A stretch of DNA of 64,000 nucleotides from Pseudoalteromonas sp. XI10 (GCF_001469895.1 NZ_LOPY01000019.1:186001-250000), one strand, 5' to 3'. Shown: positions 36,753-45,218, counted from the stretch's first letter. Numbers and translations are program-made. Notes: a model not told the origin generated them from the sequence alone.

Positions 36753-37115
36753 ATGATCAAATGGCACGAACTAAATAAATATCAAAAAGCTGCATTTTGG
36801 TGCTTGATAGCTATTGTTGGTTGGTTCTCACCTGAGATTGCACTGTTATTTCATTTTGGTGGAATAGAAGTTGTATTTGCTTTTTTAGCAATGTACAGCT
36901 TGCCTATCATCAGAGTAGTGCGTTCTTACTTTCTAAAAATTAAAGAAAATCTGTTACTTGCCTATGTGTCATTTCAAAAAAGTGCCTCTGGTAAACCCAA
37001 CGTATTTTTAATGCAAACGGCATTTTGCTGTCTTGCAGTCGCACTCACCGGCTCATTCTCTTTTGCAATGGTATTTTTAATGCCAGGAATGATGTTAAAC
37101 AATATGCTTGTTTGA
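36753..37115 (+). CDS. Small membrane protein, 120 residues, unknown
   Basis: Three to four hydrophobic helices (about 12-30, 32-50, 85-110) separated by a basic loop (VRSYFLKIKENLL). No family recognised. It lies 26 bases after the secreted TPR-like gene in the same direction, so they may form an operon. The AAGGAAG site before the ATG is good. Repeat cluster 4 starts right after its stop. Confidence 0.65.
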   Translation: MIKWHELNKYQKAAFWCLIAIVGWFSPEIALLFHFGGIEVVFAFLAMYSLPIIRVVRSYFLKIKENLLLAYVSFQKSASGKPNVFLMQTAFCCLAVALTGSFSFAMVFLMPGMMLNNMLV

Positions 37116-37120
37116 TTGTA

Positions 37121-37280
37121 TTAAAGTTAGCGAGTTACAAGTTGTAGGAGGCGTTTCAACGCCGAACAAGTAGCAGCGATTTTACATCGCGTCCAAGAGC
37201 CTAAACCCAAGTGCCTAATGTTTTCTAAAGTAGGCGTGAAACTTGTTTCGCGCGTTTGTAGGTCGTGCTTTAGCGCGTAA
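37121..37280 (+). repeat. REP/BIME-like cluster 4 (one complete composite unit)
   Basis: The cleanest single copy in the window. A spacer AAAGTTAGCGAGTTACAAG is followed by four GTAG-headed palindromes at 37144-37163, 37170-37190, 37230-37253 and 37258-37277. A conserved 39-base linker separates the second from the third. It takes up nearly the whole gap between two genes. Confidence 0.9.
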
Positions 37281-37307
37281 GGTATAAATTTAAAGGTTAA
37301 TGCACAA

Positions 37308-37673
37308 ATGGATTTAGATGAATTAAATGCTTACCTCGCAGGGTTGCATGGGCAGGCAACAGTTGAAAAAATTAATGTACCAACAGAACAAGCTTCTGGT
37401 TCCTTAAAAATAAAGTTTAATGGTGATATTGGTACTAGAGACAACGGGGAAATAGAAGTAGAGTTTTTAGATGTTGATTCTTTAAGTTTAGCATTTAGTT
37501 TAGTTGGGCCTATTAAAATTGTTATCGCAAATGAGCTTGTATCAAGCTACCTAAATGAGAATTACCTAGAAACAAATTTTAACTTTTATAAATTAATTGA
37601 TGATGTAGGAGTTAAATGGTGGATATACGCTAAAAACTTTAGAGCAAAGAGATTGCCTGCTTTTTACAAATAA
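37308..37673 (+). CDS. Hypothetical protein, 121 residues
   Basis: Soluble protein, not recognised. It starts with an acidic helix (MDLDELNAYLAGLHG) followed by a predicted beta-rich core (SGSLKIKFNGDIG, GEIEVEFLDVDSLSLAF) and a C-terminal helix/strand region ending in basic residues. No signal peptide. Its stop codon is close to the DUF4262 gene in the same direction, so joint expression is likely. Confidence 0.62.
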   Translation: MDLDELNAYLAGLHGQATVEKINVPTEQASGSLKIKFNGDIGTRDNGEIEVEFLDVDSLSLAFSLVGPIKIVIANELVSSYLNENYLETNFNFYKLIDDVGVKWWIYAKNFRAKRLPAFYK

Positions 37674-37732
37674 TGTTTAAATTTTATAGTTTATTTTCGA
37701 CCGTAAAAAAATTACTTAAATCAAAGATTATC

Positions 37733-38203
37733 ATGAACGAACAAGATCAGGTTGCTTTAAACAACATTGAACACTTTGGATGCCATGTATTGAAAGTTAT
37801 GGAAGGGGAAGATGCGCCTGAATTTACTTACTCAATTGGTATTAATAAAAAACAGAAGAAACCGGACTTAATCATTCTAGGTTTAGATAATTCATTGGCT
37901 CACTCAATGATTAATAACTACAAAGATAGATTACTTAAAGGTGAGGTTTTTGAAGTAGGTAAATTTTATAGTGATTTTCTTGAAGGCTTCGATGTGACTT
38001 TCATCTATGTAGATAGTTCACATTATAAAGAATACTTAGGTTATGGCCTGTGGTTACATAATGGAAGTAATTTTAAGATGCTTCAAATGGTATGGCCAAC
38101 AACAAAAGGTTTATGGCCATGGGATGAAGGTACTTCTGATTATTATCAATGGGCACAACCTATATTAAATAAGACAGGAATAATTGAAAAAGTTTGTTTG
38201 TAG
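37733..38203 (+). CDS. DUF4262 protein whose stop codon is inside a REP unit
   Basis: A 156-residue DUF4262 protein: EHFGCHVLKVMEGEDAPEFTYSIG, then LDNSLAHSMINNYKDRL, FLEGFDVTF and WPTTKGLWPWD, the family landmarks. The function of the family is unknown. A paralogue starts at 60764 and begins MNEAEK; this supports the start MNEQDQ at 37733 over an ATG 20 codons upstream. The last residues VCL and the TAG stop are encoded by GTTTGTTTGTAG. That is the flank plus head of a palindromic repeat, so the C terminus has been shaped by the repeat. Confidence 0.83.
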   Translation: MNEQDQVALNNIEHFGCHVLKVMEGEDAPEFTYSIGINKKQKKPDLIILGLDNSLAHSMINNYKDRLLKGEVFEVGKFYSDFLEGFDVTFIYVDSSHYKEYLGYGLWLHNGSNFKMLQMVWPTTKGLWPWDEGTSDYYQWAQPILNKTGIIEKVCL

Positions 38204-38403
38204 GAGGCGTTTCAACGCCGAACAAGTAGCAGCGATTTTACATCGCGTCCCAGAGCCTAGAGCCTAGTGCCTAATGTTTTTCACGCGTTTGTAGGTCGTG
38301 CTTTAGCGGGATTAAAGAGTAAAGTTAGCTAGTTACAAGGGTAAAGTTGCTAGGAGATTTTACGCCGAATAACTAAGAATCATGGCTCAAGCCGTTCCTC
38401 CCA
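38192..38403. repeat. REP/BIME-like cluster 5 (decayed copy)
   Basis: One plus-strand composite unit with GTAGGAGGCGTTTCAACGCC at 38200-38219 and GTAGCAGCGAT...ATCGC next. The left arm of the third palindrome is lost, then GTAGGTCGTGCTTTAGCGGG begins at about 38291. Spacer repeats follow, and an inverted GGAACGGCTTGAGCC unit sits at about 38381-38400. It separates the DUF4262 gene from the AraC regulator. Confidence 0.85.
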
Positions 38404-38433
38404 GAGCAATGGTAAAACACTGTAAATTATGAA

Positions 38434-39237
38434 TTGATAGAGATAGGTTTAAGCACAGTAAAGCAGCATCAGTCTTTACCGTTTTCGATTTACTGCGCTA
38501 ATGATGAACAACATATTGTTAATGTGCCTATCGCAAACCCATTACTTGTCGTTGTATTATCTGGCAGCAAAACGCTAATAGATACAGAAGAAGTTAACTG
38601 CAATGCAGGTGATTTTGTCTTTATGGCAAATACACCACAGGTTGCGATGCGTAACATTCCGCGAAACTTTGGCTATATTGCGCTATTGATTGAATTTGAT
38701 TACACCGACTTTGAGTGCTTGAAATATCAAGCCAGCACAAAGAAAAATTTCATCACTGGGCAAGTCGATCCACTGTTTCAAATGACCTTAAAACAATTCA
38801 TTGAATGGGCTGCAGTAACACCACCACAATTATGGCAAATTAGAAGACAAGAGCTGCTGCAAGTACTATATTCGCAGGGCTTCAAAGACTTAGGTTCAAT
38901 TATTGAGCCACCAACACTGACTCATAAAATACATACTATCATCGCTGGTGATTTAACGCATGATTGGGATGCAAGCAGTATTGCAGCTACGTTAGCGATG
39001 AGCGAATCAACACTCAGAAGAAAGTTAACCGCAGAAGACAGTAGTTTTCAGTTAATTAAAGATAACGCGCGTTTAAGCCATGGACTACACTTGATTCAAA
39101 GTAGCTCACAGTCTATTGGCACCATTGCACAGCAATGTGGTTTTTCGTCGCAATCTAGATTCACCGATAAGTTTAAACTTTTGTTTAATACGACTCCAAC
39201 AGCCCTTCGTAAAGCAATAATGAGCGAAGCAGGCTAA
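38434..39237 (+). CDS. AraC-family transcriptional regulator
   Basis: A 267-residue regulator: N-terminal cupin-like sensing half (LLVVVLSGSKTLIDTEEVNCNAGDFVFM) and C-terminal double helix-turn-helix, with ASSIAATLAMSESTLRRKL and SIGTIAQQCGFSSQSRFTDKFKLLFNTTPTALR as two separate motifs. The start is TTG, the only start-type codon between an upstream in-frame stop and the sensing domain; no good ribosome site is visible, so the N terminus is uncertain. It may control the downstream PEBP-family gene, 75 bases away (inference). Confidence 0.85.
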   Translation: MIEIGLSTVKQHQSLPFSIYCANDEQHIVNVPIANPLLVVVLSGSKTLIDTEEVNCNAGDFVFMANTPQVAMRNIPRNFGYIALLIEFDYTDFECLKYQASTKKNFITGQVDPLFQMTLKQFIEWAAVTPPQLWQIRRQELLQVLYSQGFKDLGSIIEPPTLTHKIHTIIAGDLTHDWDASSIAATLAMSESTLRRKLTAEDSSFQLIKDNARLSHGLHLIQSSSQSIGTIAQQCGFSSQSRFTDKFKLLFNTTPTALRKAIMSEAG

Positions 39238-39312
39238 TAATTGACAGTTTTGGTACTAATTTGATCTGTCTTTGCTAGGTATTATGATTATTCTTATTAA
39301 TCGGAGAATATT

Positions 39313-39870
39313 ATGAAATCATCAACATTGAAAATTGCTACACCGTTATTTTTGCTATGTTTATCTGGCACCACACTCGCTGAGACATTTGCTCTAACAA
39401 GCAAAGACATTGCCCATGGTGATTTTATGGGGAGTGCGCAAGAGTTTAAAGGGTTTGGTTGTAATGGCGATAACCTTTCTCCACAACTTGCTTGGCAAAA
39501 TGCACCTAAAGGTACAGAAGCATTCGCATTGACAGTTTATGATCCTGATGCGCCTACAGGGAGTGGCTGGTGGCATTGGCAAGTTGTGAATATCCCTAAG
39601 TCGGTATCAAGTTTAGCAAGCGGTGCAGGCAGTGCAGAGAAGAACGCAATGCCAAAAGGCAGTGTGCAGATAACAAATGATTATGGTTTTAAAGGCTTTG
39701 GTGGCGCTTGCCCACCGGAGGGACATGGCGCTCACAGATATCAATTTACACTACATGCGTTATCACAAAAACTTGAATTACCAGAGAACGCATCAGGCGC
39801 GTTAGCAGGCTATATGATCAATGCTTATTCGCTTGATTCAGCAACAATTGAAGCGCTTTATAAGCGTTGA
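39313..39870 (+). CDS. YbhB/YbcL-family (Raf kinase inhibitor-like, PEBP) protein
   Basis: A 185-residue phosphatidylethanolamine-binding-protein-fold protein with a signal peptide (about 1-23, ending TLAE), so probably periplasmic. The ligand-pocket residues are in GDNLSPQLAW, YDPDAPTGSGWWHW and the CPPEGHGAHRYQFTLHAL motif. Function in bacteria is unclear. CGGAG lies ahead of the ATG. Confidence 0.9.
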   Translation: MKSSTLKIATPLFLLCLSGTTLAETFALTSKDIAHGDFMGSAQEFKGFGCNGDNLSPQLAWQNAPKGTEAFALTVYDPDAPTGSGWWHWQVVNIPKSVSSLASGAGSAEKNAMPKGSVQITNDYGFKGFGGACPPEGHGAHRYQFTLHALSQKLELPENASGALAGYMINAYSLDSATIEALYKR

Positions 39871-39874
39871 GAGA

Positions 39875-40126
39875 GTTAGCGTGATACGAGTTACAAGGGT
39901 AAAGTTAGCGAGTTACAAGTTTGTAGGTCGAGCTTTAGCGCGTTAAAAGGGTAAAGCTAGCGAGTTACAAGTTTGTAGGAGCGTTTCAACGCCGAACAAG
40001 TAGCAGCGATTTTATATCGAGTCCTAGAGCCTAAATCCTAGTGCCTAATGTTTTCTAAAGTAGGCGTAAAACGTGTTTCTCTAGTTTGTTTTTAAATAGT
40101 CGCGGCGCAAAGGCGCCGCTGCTTGT
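39875..40126 (+). repeat. REP/BIME-like cluster 6 plus GC-rich hairpin
   Basis: Spacer repeats, a GTAGGTCGAGCTTTAGCGCG unit (about 39923-39942), then a composite unit with a shortened head palindrome (GTAGGAGCGTTTCAACGCC) and a mutated third palindrome. It ends with a separate perfect hairpin, GCGGCGC-AAAG-GCGCCGC, at 40102-40119, a different REP-like unit. Nothing coding is seen in 39871-40169. Confidence 0.82.
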
Positions 40127-40169
40127 GAAACTGTATAGGCTCTAACATCCTGACTCGCATCTCGCAACT

Positions 40170-40601
40170 TTAATCATCTTTCTTTGCTTTTTTCGCGAGA
40201 ATTTCAACTTCGGCTTTTTCGGTTACGCCTGCCATACTGAGGGCTGTGCTGCCTACTGATTCATATTCAAGTTTGATTTTATCGAGTTTAGCGTCGTTTT
40301 TGTCTGGCAAATTTAAGCTACGTGATGACATTCCTTTGGTTAAAACACCTAGGTTATCAAATACTTTTTCTTCACCGTTGTTCATAACGACTTTAATTTT
40401 CTTAAGATTCACAGTGCCATGGGTGCACTTAACTTTAATATGGCTGTAGTGGCTGCTGGTGATAGGGTTAACGGTATCGGTTTCGCTTTTGTAGCTGACC
40501 TTTTTCTCTGCGATTGTTTTCCAATCGTCATCACCAGCTAGGCTTTGAGTACTGGTTAAGGCCAAAAATGTGGTTAAAGCGATGAGTTTGACTATTTTCA
40601 T
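40170..40601 (-). CDS. Secreted hypothetical protein, possibly DUF2541-like
   Basis: A 143-residue protein with a signal peptide (about 1-22, ending SLAG) and a predicted beta-rich body (YSHIKVKCTHGTVNLKKIKVV, DNLGVLTKGMSSRSLNL, a final TEKAEVEILAKK strand). The layout of a small beta sandwich with hydrophobic alternating strands resembles DUF2541 proteins, but this is only a resemblance. GGAGGG seven bases before the ATG at 40601 decides the start; an upstream ATG would spoil the signal peptide. Confidence 0.68.
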   Translation of the reverse strand: MKIVKLIALTTFLALTSTQSLAGDDDWKTIAEKKVSYKSETDTVNPITSSHYSHIKVKCTHGTVNLKKIKVVMNNGEEKVFDNLGVLTKGMSSRSLNLPDKNDAKLDKIKLEYESVGSTALSMAGVTEKAEVEILAKKAKKDD

Positions 40602-40785
40602 TTGATTCCCTCCAAAAATTATCATCATTAAAATTTATAGCATATAAACAGGTTGGTTGCCTATGCAAAGTTCATAAAATAGAACCAAAAGCATTTTTTA
40701 ATCGTATTAACTAATACGTTATAAATTCACCAACCTTAATCAGCATGCTATGCTAGTAAAGTGTCTATAAGTTTATGGATTTTCA

Positions 40786-41241
40786 ATGAGATATTACTTT
40801 TGTTTAGTGGCTTTTTTACTATCAACCTCGTCAATTGCCAGCGCTCTGCTGGATGTAAAGCCGAGCAATAAAACACAGTTTTTGGCTCTGATAAAAGACA
40901 AACAAGGTGATTACAAAACAAAAGAGGGCAGCGATGCGGTTTGTCAAAGCGCATCTTTTTCATTGATAAAAGACCCAACGCAAGGCTTTAGCTTAGGGAC
41001 GTTAATCGATTTTAGTGACTTACATAACGGCACACAGGTAAAGAAGATACCTAACTTTTGCGTTGTCAGTTCGAAGTTAAAATACTTTGTAGATGGCATT
41101 GTTAGAACCAAGCGATATTTTCGATGTGATAATGAAGACGACAACGGTTCAACAACTGAAGATCTGCGTTTTAAAGATAATGGCAATATTACTTATACAC
41201 TGAGTAAACCTAACGTTTCTTGTGTGTTTGAAAAGCAATAA
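40786..41241 (+). CDS. Secreted hypothetical protein with cysteines
   Basis: A 151-residue protein with a signal peptide (about 1-20, ending IASA). The mature part has four cysteines (AVCQSAS, NFCVVSS, YFRCDNEDD and the near-terminal VSCVFEKQ) that could form two disulphides in the periplasm. No family recognised. It is divergent from the 40170-40601 gene; no clear ribosome site precedes the ATG. Confidence 0.65.
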   Translation: MRYYFCLVAFLLSTSSIASALLDVKPSNKTQFLALIKDKQGDYKTKEGSDAVCQSASFSLIKDPTQGFSLGTLIDFSDLHNGTQVKKIPNFCVVSSKLKYFVDGIVRTKRYFRCDNEDDNGSTTEDLRFKDNGNITYTLSKPNVSCVFEKQ

Positions 41242-41299
41242 TTGTATACCTCGCGCAATTTTAAGCCTATGATGGGCCTTATTTTTACTTGAAAACCTT

Positions 41300-41773
41300 A
41301 TGACTGGCCAATTTATTCAAGCATTTTTAGTGCTTGCTGTTTTTTACATAGCAAGCCTTATTATTGACCGTGCTATTAAACAGTTTCAACGTCGCTTTGA
41401 TTCAACAGCTCTTGAAACTTTCCGGCTGATTTCTAACTCGCAGCGCGCTATTTTATTATTTATTGGTATTGTGCTGGCGTTATCGAAACTGGGTTTTGAC
41501 GTAGCCGCGTTAGTTGCCGGCTTAGGCCTAACAGGCTTTGCTTTGGGTTTTGCGTTGAAGGATGCTATTTCAAACCTAGTAGCAGGTGTAATGATTGTGC
41601 TTTATAAACCCATTAAGCTTGGTAATTACATTGAAGTGAGTAATTCAAAGGGCACTGTGATTGATCTTAATTTGCGCTATATCACAATTAAAGGCGAGGG
41701 AGCGGTGCATTTAATTCCTAATTCTTTAATTTTAAGTAATAAAGTGTCAATCATTGACCGCGATGACGATTAA
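41300..41773 (+). CDS. Minimal MscS-type mechanosensitive channel
   Basis: A 157-residue MscS-family protein. Two to three membrane helices precede the pore helix, with the Gly/Ala pattern VAALVAGLGLTGFALGFALK. The beta domain follows (VLYKPIKLGNYIEV, GTVIDLNLRYITIK, LIPNSLILSN). It stops after the beta domain, so the large C-terminal vestibule of E. coli MscS (286 residues) is missing; short members of this kind are known. A bidirectional terminator follows. Confidence 0.88.
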   Translation: MTGQFIQAFLVLAVFYIASLIIDRAIKQFQRRFDSTALETFRLISNSQRAILLFIGIVLALSKLGFDVAALVAGLGLTGFALGFALKDAISNLVAGVMIVLYKPIKLGNYIEVSNSKGTVIDLNLRYITIKGEGAVHLIPNSLILSNKVSIIDRDDD

Positions 41774-41791
41774 CCACAAATTTTAGACATA

Positions 41792-41817
41792 AAAAAAGCA
41801 GCCTAGGCTGCTTTTTT
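41792..41817. terminator. Bidirectional Rho-independent terminator
   Basis: A perfect 26-bp palindrome made of AAAAAAGCAGCC and its mirror, giving a T-run on both strands. It sits between the convergent MscS-type gene and bacterioferritin genes. Confidence 0.95.
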
Positions 41818-41830
41818 AAGTTTTAGCAAA

Positions 41831-42295
41831 TTACATTTGAGATTGCAGGTAATTCTCAAGCCCTGCGGTTTTGATTAACTGCTGCTGTGTTTCAAGCCAA
41901 TCAATCTGTTCTTCTTGCTCATTTAAGATGTTATCTAGCGCTTCACGGCTGATGTAATCTTTTTTCTCTTCAGCAAGTTTAATTGCCGCTTTAAGATCAG
42001 GAAGAGAATCAAGTTCAAAGCTCATGTTAGCTTCGATCATTTCTTCAGAGTTTTCACCAATACGTAGGCGACCTAAATCTTGTAGGTTTGGTAAACCTTC
42101 TAAAAACAAAATACGCTCAATCAAACGGTCGGCGTTTTTCATTTTTTGAATAGATACTTTGTAATCAGCTTTGTCTAATTTAGAAAAACCAAAATCTTTA
42201 AACATACGAGCGTGTAAAAAGTATTGGTTAATACCTACTAATTCATTCGCTAATACTTTATTAAGTGCAGCAATGACGCTTTTATCGCCTTTCAT
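41831..42295 (-). CDS. bfr: Bacterioferritin, haem-binding non-catalytic subunit
   Basis: A 154-residue bacterioferritin. The haem-ligand methionine is kept (M52 in QKMKNADRLIERILFLEG). However, four ferroxidase ligands are changed by comparison with E. coli Bfr: E51 to K, H54 to N, E127 to Q and H130 to Q (NEQEEQIDW). This subunit should bind haem between dimers and pass electrons but not oxidise iron. Its partner lies 11 bases upstream in the same operon. Such two-subunit bacterioferritins are known in Neisseria and Pseudomonas. Confidence 0.92.
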   Translation of the reverse strand: MKGDKSVIAALNKVLANELVGINQYFLHARMFKDFGFSKLDKADYKVSIQKMKNADRLIERILFLEGLPNLQDLGRLRIGENSEEMIEANMSFELDSLPDLKAAIKLAEEKKDYISREALDNILNEQEEQIDWLETQQQLIKTAGLENYLQSQM

Positions 42296-42306
42296 ACAAT
42301 TAGCCT

Positions 42307-42780
42307 CTATTCGCCCATTTGAGATTGATGGTAGTTTTGGCTACCAATTTTGTCGATTAGACCAAGCTGTTGTTCTAACCAGTAAACATGATCTTCTTCT
42401 GTATCAAATAATAGCTTTTCAAGCACTTCGCGTGATTGATAGTCTTTTTCTTGTTCACAGATAGCAATTGCTTCTTTAACACAATCAACCACTTCTAGTT
42501 CAAGTGTTAAATCGTTTTGCATCATGCTCTTCACGTCTGAGCCAATTAATAGATCACGACGCTTAGTCATGTTTGGTACGCCTTCTAAAAACAGAATACG
42601 TTTGATCAACCAATCAGCGTGATCTTTTTCTTCTTCCATTTCGTGGTTAAGACGTTCATACAGCTTATTTAGGCCCCAATCGTCATACATACGAGAATGA
42701 ATAAAGTATTGATCTATAGCAGCTAATTCGTTTGCGAGTAGTTTGTTAAAACTATCTATGACTTTTTGATTACCTTTCAT
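42307..42780 (-). CDS. bfr: Bacterioferritin, ferroxidase subunit lacking the haem ligand
   Basis: A 157-residue bacterioferritin with the complete di-iron site by alignment to E. coli Bfr: E18, E51 and H54 in EMEEEKDHADW, E94, and E127/H130 in FDTEEDHVYW. Position 52 is Lys rather than Met, so it cannot ligate haem. It stores iron in a mixed shell with the haem subunit encoded just downstream. ATG at 42780 follows GAGGA by seven bases and gives the usual MKGNQKVID start. A possible minus-strand promoter (TTGCAA, 16 bases, TACAAT) lies near 42812-42845. Confidence 0.92.
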   Translation of the reverse strand: MKGNQKVIDSFNKLLANELAAIDQYFIHSRMYDDWGLNKLYERLNHEMEEEKDHADWLIKRILFLEGVPNMTKRRDLLIGSDVKSMMQNDLTLELEVVDCVKEAIAICEQEKDYQSREVLEKLLFDTEEDHVYWLEQQLGLIDKIGSQNYHQSQMGE

Positions 42781-42941
42781 AATGCTGTCCTCAAATTCCA
42801 AGTTGCGGTAATTGTAGTATATAAAAACAAGATTGCAAACTTTTTCCTTTGTAAATCAGTTGTTTACTATTGAGTGTGATTCTCGTTTAAGTTTGCGTTA
42901 ATGGTTGATAAATGAACAATTTATCGTTTCTATTCTTAAAT

Positions 42942-42969
42942 GAAAAAAGCCCTTACTAAGAAGGGCTTG
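42942..42969 (-). terminator. Terminator of the TonB-dependent siderophore receptor
   Basis: Reading the minus strand, AAGCCCTT pairs with AAGGGCTT around CTTAGT and is followed by six T. Confidence 0.9.
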
Positions 42970-42990
42970 TTGTTCTAAATAAAGTTTAAT

Positions 42991-45126
42991 TTAGAAACTA
43001 TAGGTTGCACCAAGCGTAACAGTGGTACCTAAACCTTTAATGTTATAGCCACCGTAGGTGTATGACTGGGCACGGGCAGGGTAGTAATCATTGTTAAATA
43101 GGTTTTCTACACCCATAAACGCTTGCCAGTTATCGCTAAAGTTATAACGACCGCTTAGGTTAAATAGGTTGTAACTGCTAATTGGCCCTTGGTCGCCAAC
43201 ATAGTCGCCGTCTGCATTTGGTTCAAAGCGTTTGCGTGAACCCACATATAAATAACTCACCGTCAGTGATAACTCATCATTAGGCTGCCAGTTTAAGTTA
43301 GCAGTGCCTTTTGGTGGGCTTATTTGGCGTGAACCTAAGTAAATTTCGTCTTCGGTATTTTTACCTTCAACATAGCTGTAAGTTGCAACCAGTTTTAGAG
43401 TTGGGTTAATTTTATAATCGACTAGTGTTTCGTAACCCCAAATCTCTTGAGGTGCACGCACCGGCTCATACACACCGGTTACTTCATTAAAGCTATTCGT
43501 GGTGCCAAACTCTGATGTACTACGGTAAGCTGCAAATTCAAAACGTAAGTCATCAAACTGTGAGGTAAAACCAATTTCATAGTTATCAATGATTGATGCT
43601 TCTGTTTGAATTAGACCAATATCATTCACCGTTGCTGAACGTAGTAGGCGGCCAATATCTGAGATATCAGACCCTTGTGAATAATTGGCAAATGGGCTGA
43701 AAGCCTCAAGTAAATTGTATTTAACACCTACATTATAGGTGGTTGCATCGTAATCAATGGTGTCGCCTTTTACGCTAAGTGGCACAGAGCACTGTGTTTC
43801 TGAACGGCAAAGCTTTAAGGTGTTGTAATCATCAACGGTTAAATCAATGCTCTCTTGGCGCACACCTGCTTTAATAACTAAATCATTATCGATTACCCAT
43901 TTTGTTTGTAAAAAGCCAGCAAGGCTTTCCATATCCATTTCTGGTACCCAAACTCGGCCATCTACAAGTGGCTGTGAAGTCACGTCATTTAGAGCATCTA
44001 GGCCATAAATGAAGGTGGCTTCAACATTGTCAAAATCAACAAGGGTATTAAACGTAGCGCGTGCACCTTTCTTTTCAGAGCGAATAATTGATTGGCCACC
44101 TTCGTAACCTTCGTCTGGGTTAGCTAAGTTTGTAGAAAAGAAAAACACATTCTCGATATCTTGCATGTAAAGGTCGAGCGTCATTTGTGTATTAGTAAAC
44201 AGGGCGTAGTCTGTGTATTTTAGGGTAATGTTTTCGTTACCATCTGGGCCTTGTGGTTTACCTTGCTTTTGTAGCTCTTTAGGTACATGAATGGCATACG
44301 TTTTTTCGCCATCGTTTAGGTTACCAACAACGTCACCTAAATCGGTTTTTTGTTGAGAGCTAAAGTAGTTATAGCTAAATTGCAGTTGCTTCTCATCGTC
44401 AAAATCATAACCAAGTTTGGTGAAGTAGTTTTCTGTTACTGCATCAGATAAACCATACTGTAAGCCAAGAATATCGCCTTCGGCGTCACGTTGAACACCA
44501 TTTTCTTCGTAACTTGCGGTAAATAAATAGCTGAGTTTATCTGCTCGGCCATTAACCGCAGCAGAGACTCGCGCACCGGCGCTTTCTTCTAGTTTTACTG
44601 CACTAAAACGTGACGATAGGCTGATCTCACCTTCTGGCTGACCATCACTTGTTGCCTGCTTTGTGATGTAATTAATAATACCGCCCGATGCACCATTACC
44701 ATAAACAGAGGTAGCACCTTTGATCACTTCGATACGCGCAATGGCACTTGGGTCGAGTGTTTTAACTCCCAAAGAGCCGTTTCTGAGTGGTGTAGATTGC
44801 GGCACACCATCAATCATCACAAGTGGTGCACGGCCACGTAAACTCTGGCCTGTATTACTCGAACTACCTGTATCTGGTGCAAGGCCTGGTACCATTTGCG
44901 CAAGTAAGCTTTGTAGTTCTGGATTAACTTTTAAATGTTCTTCAATTTGCTTTTGGCTAATAATCGTTACAGAAGCGGGTACCTCATCAATGCTTTCAAA
45001 TACACGGCTGCCTGATACAACAACGTGTTCCATTTCTTCTGCGGTGAGTTTTTTATTGATGGCATCATCAGCAAATGCCTGGCTGCTAATTGCAAGAGCG
45101 ACCAGAGTCAGTGAAGTTTTTAACAT
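42991..45126 (-). CDS. TonB-dependent siderophore-type receptor
   Basis: A 711-residue outer-membrane receptor. Signal peptide about 1-19 (ending QAFA), TonB-box region MEHVVVSGSR and a plug domain (about 45-155) with SLRGRAPLVMIDGVPQ and the VIKGATSVYGNGASGGIINYIT block of siderophore receptors. The barrel ends in TVTLGATYSF. A Fur-box-like site about 75 bases upstream supports iron control. ATG at 45126 is chosen because AAGGATAAAC precedes it; an earlier start would add 24 residues ahead of the signal peptide. The ligand is not readable. Confidence 0.92.
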   Translation of the reverse strand: MLKTSLTLVALAISSQAFADDAINKKLTAEEMEHVVVSGSRVFESIDEVPASVTIISQKQIEEHLKVNPELQSLLAQMVPGLAPDTGSSSNTGQSLRGRAPLVMIDGVPQSTPLRNGSLGVKTLDPSAIARIEVIKGATSVYGNGASGGIINYITKQATSDGQPEGEISLSSRFSAVKLEESAGARVSAAVNGRADKLSYLFTASYEENGVQRDAEGDILGLQYGLSDAVTENYFTKLGYDFDDEKQLQFSYNYFSSQQKTDLGDVVGNLNDGEKTYAIHVPKELQKQGKPQGPDGNENITLKYTDYALFTNTQMTLDLYMQDIENVFFFSTNLANPDEGYEGGQSIIRSEKKGARATFNTLVDFDNVEATFIYGLDALNDVTSQPLVDGRVWVPEMDMESLAGFLQTKWVIDNDLVIKAGVRQESIDLTVDDYNTLKLCRSETQCSVPLSVKGDTIDYDATTYNVGVKYNLLEAFSPFANYSQGSDISDIGRLLRSATVNDIGLIQTEASIIDNYEIGFTSQFDDLRFEFAAYRSTSEFGTTNSFNEVTGVYEPVRAPQEIWGYETLVDYKINPTLKLVATYSYVEGKNTEDEIYLGSRQISPPKGTANLNWQPNDELSLTVSYLYVGSRKRFEPNADGDYVGDQGPISSYNLFNLSGRYNFSDNWQAFMGVENLFNNDYYPARAQSYTYGGYNIKGLGTTVTLGATYSF

Positions 45127-45199
45127 GTTTATCCTTGTTAAATCGGTATTTATTATGTGATTGTGCGGCAGTCTAAATGTAAAGAAGTGTAAAGGCAAG

Positions 45200-45218
45200 G
45201 CTAATGATAATTATTTGC
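45200..45218. promoter_or_regulatory. Fur-box-like operator
   Basis: GCTAATGATAATTATTTGC matches 15 of 19 positions of the Fur consensus, with the central TAATGATAAT intact. It lies about 75 bases upstream of the receptor start at 45126, a usual promoter position. Confidence 0.65.

Noticed and set aside
40102..40119. GC-rich hairpin as a terminator of the upstream PEBP-family gene
   Set aside because: It is over 230 bases downstream, has no T-run, and sits at the end of a palindromic repeat cluster.
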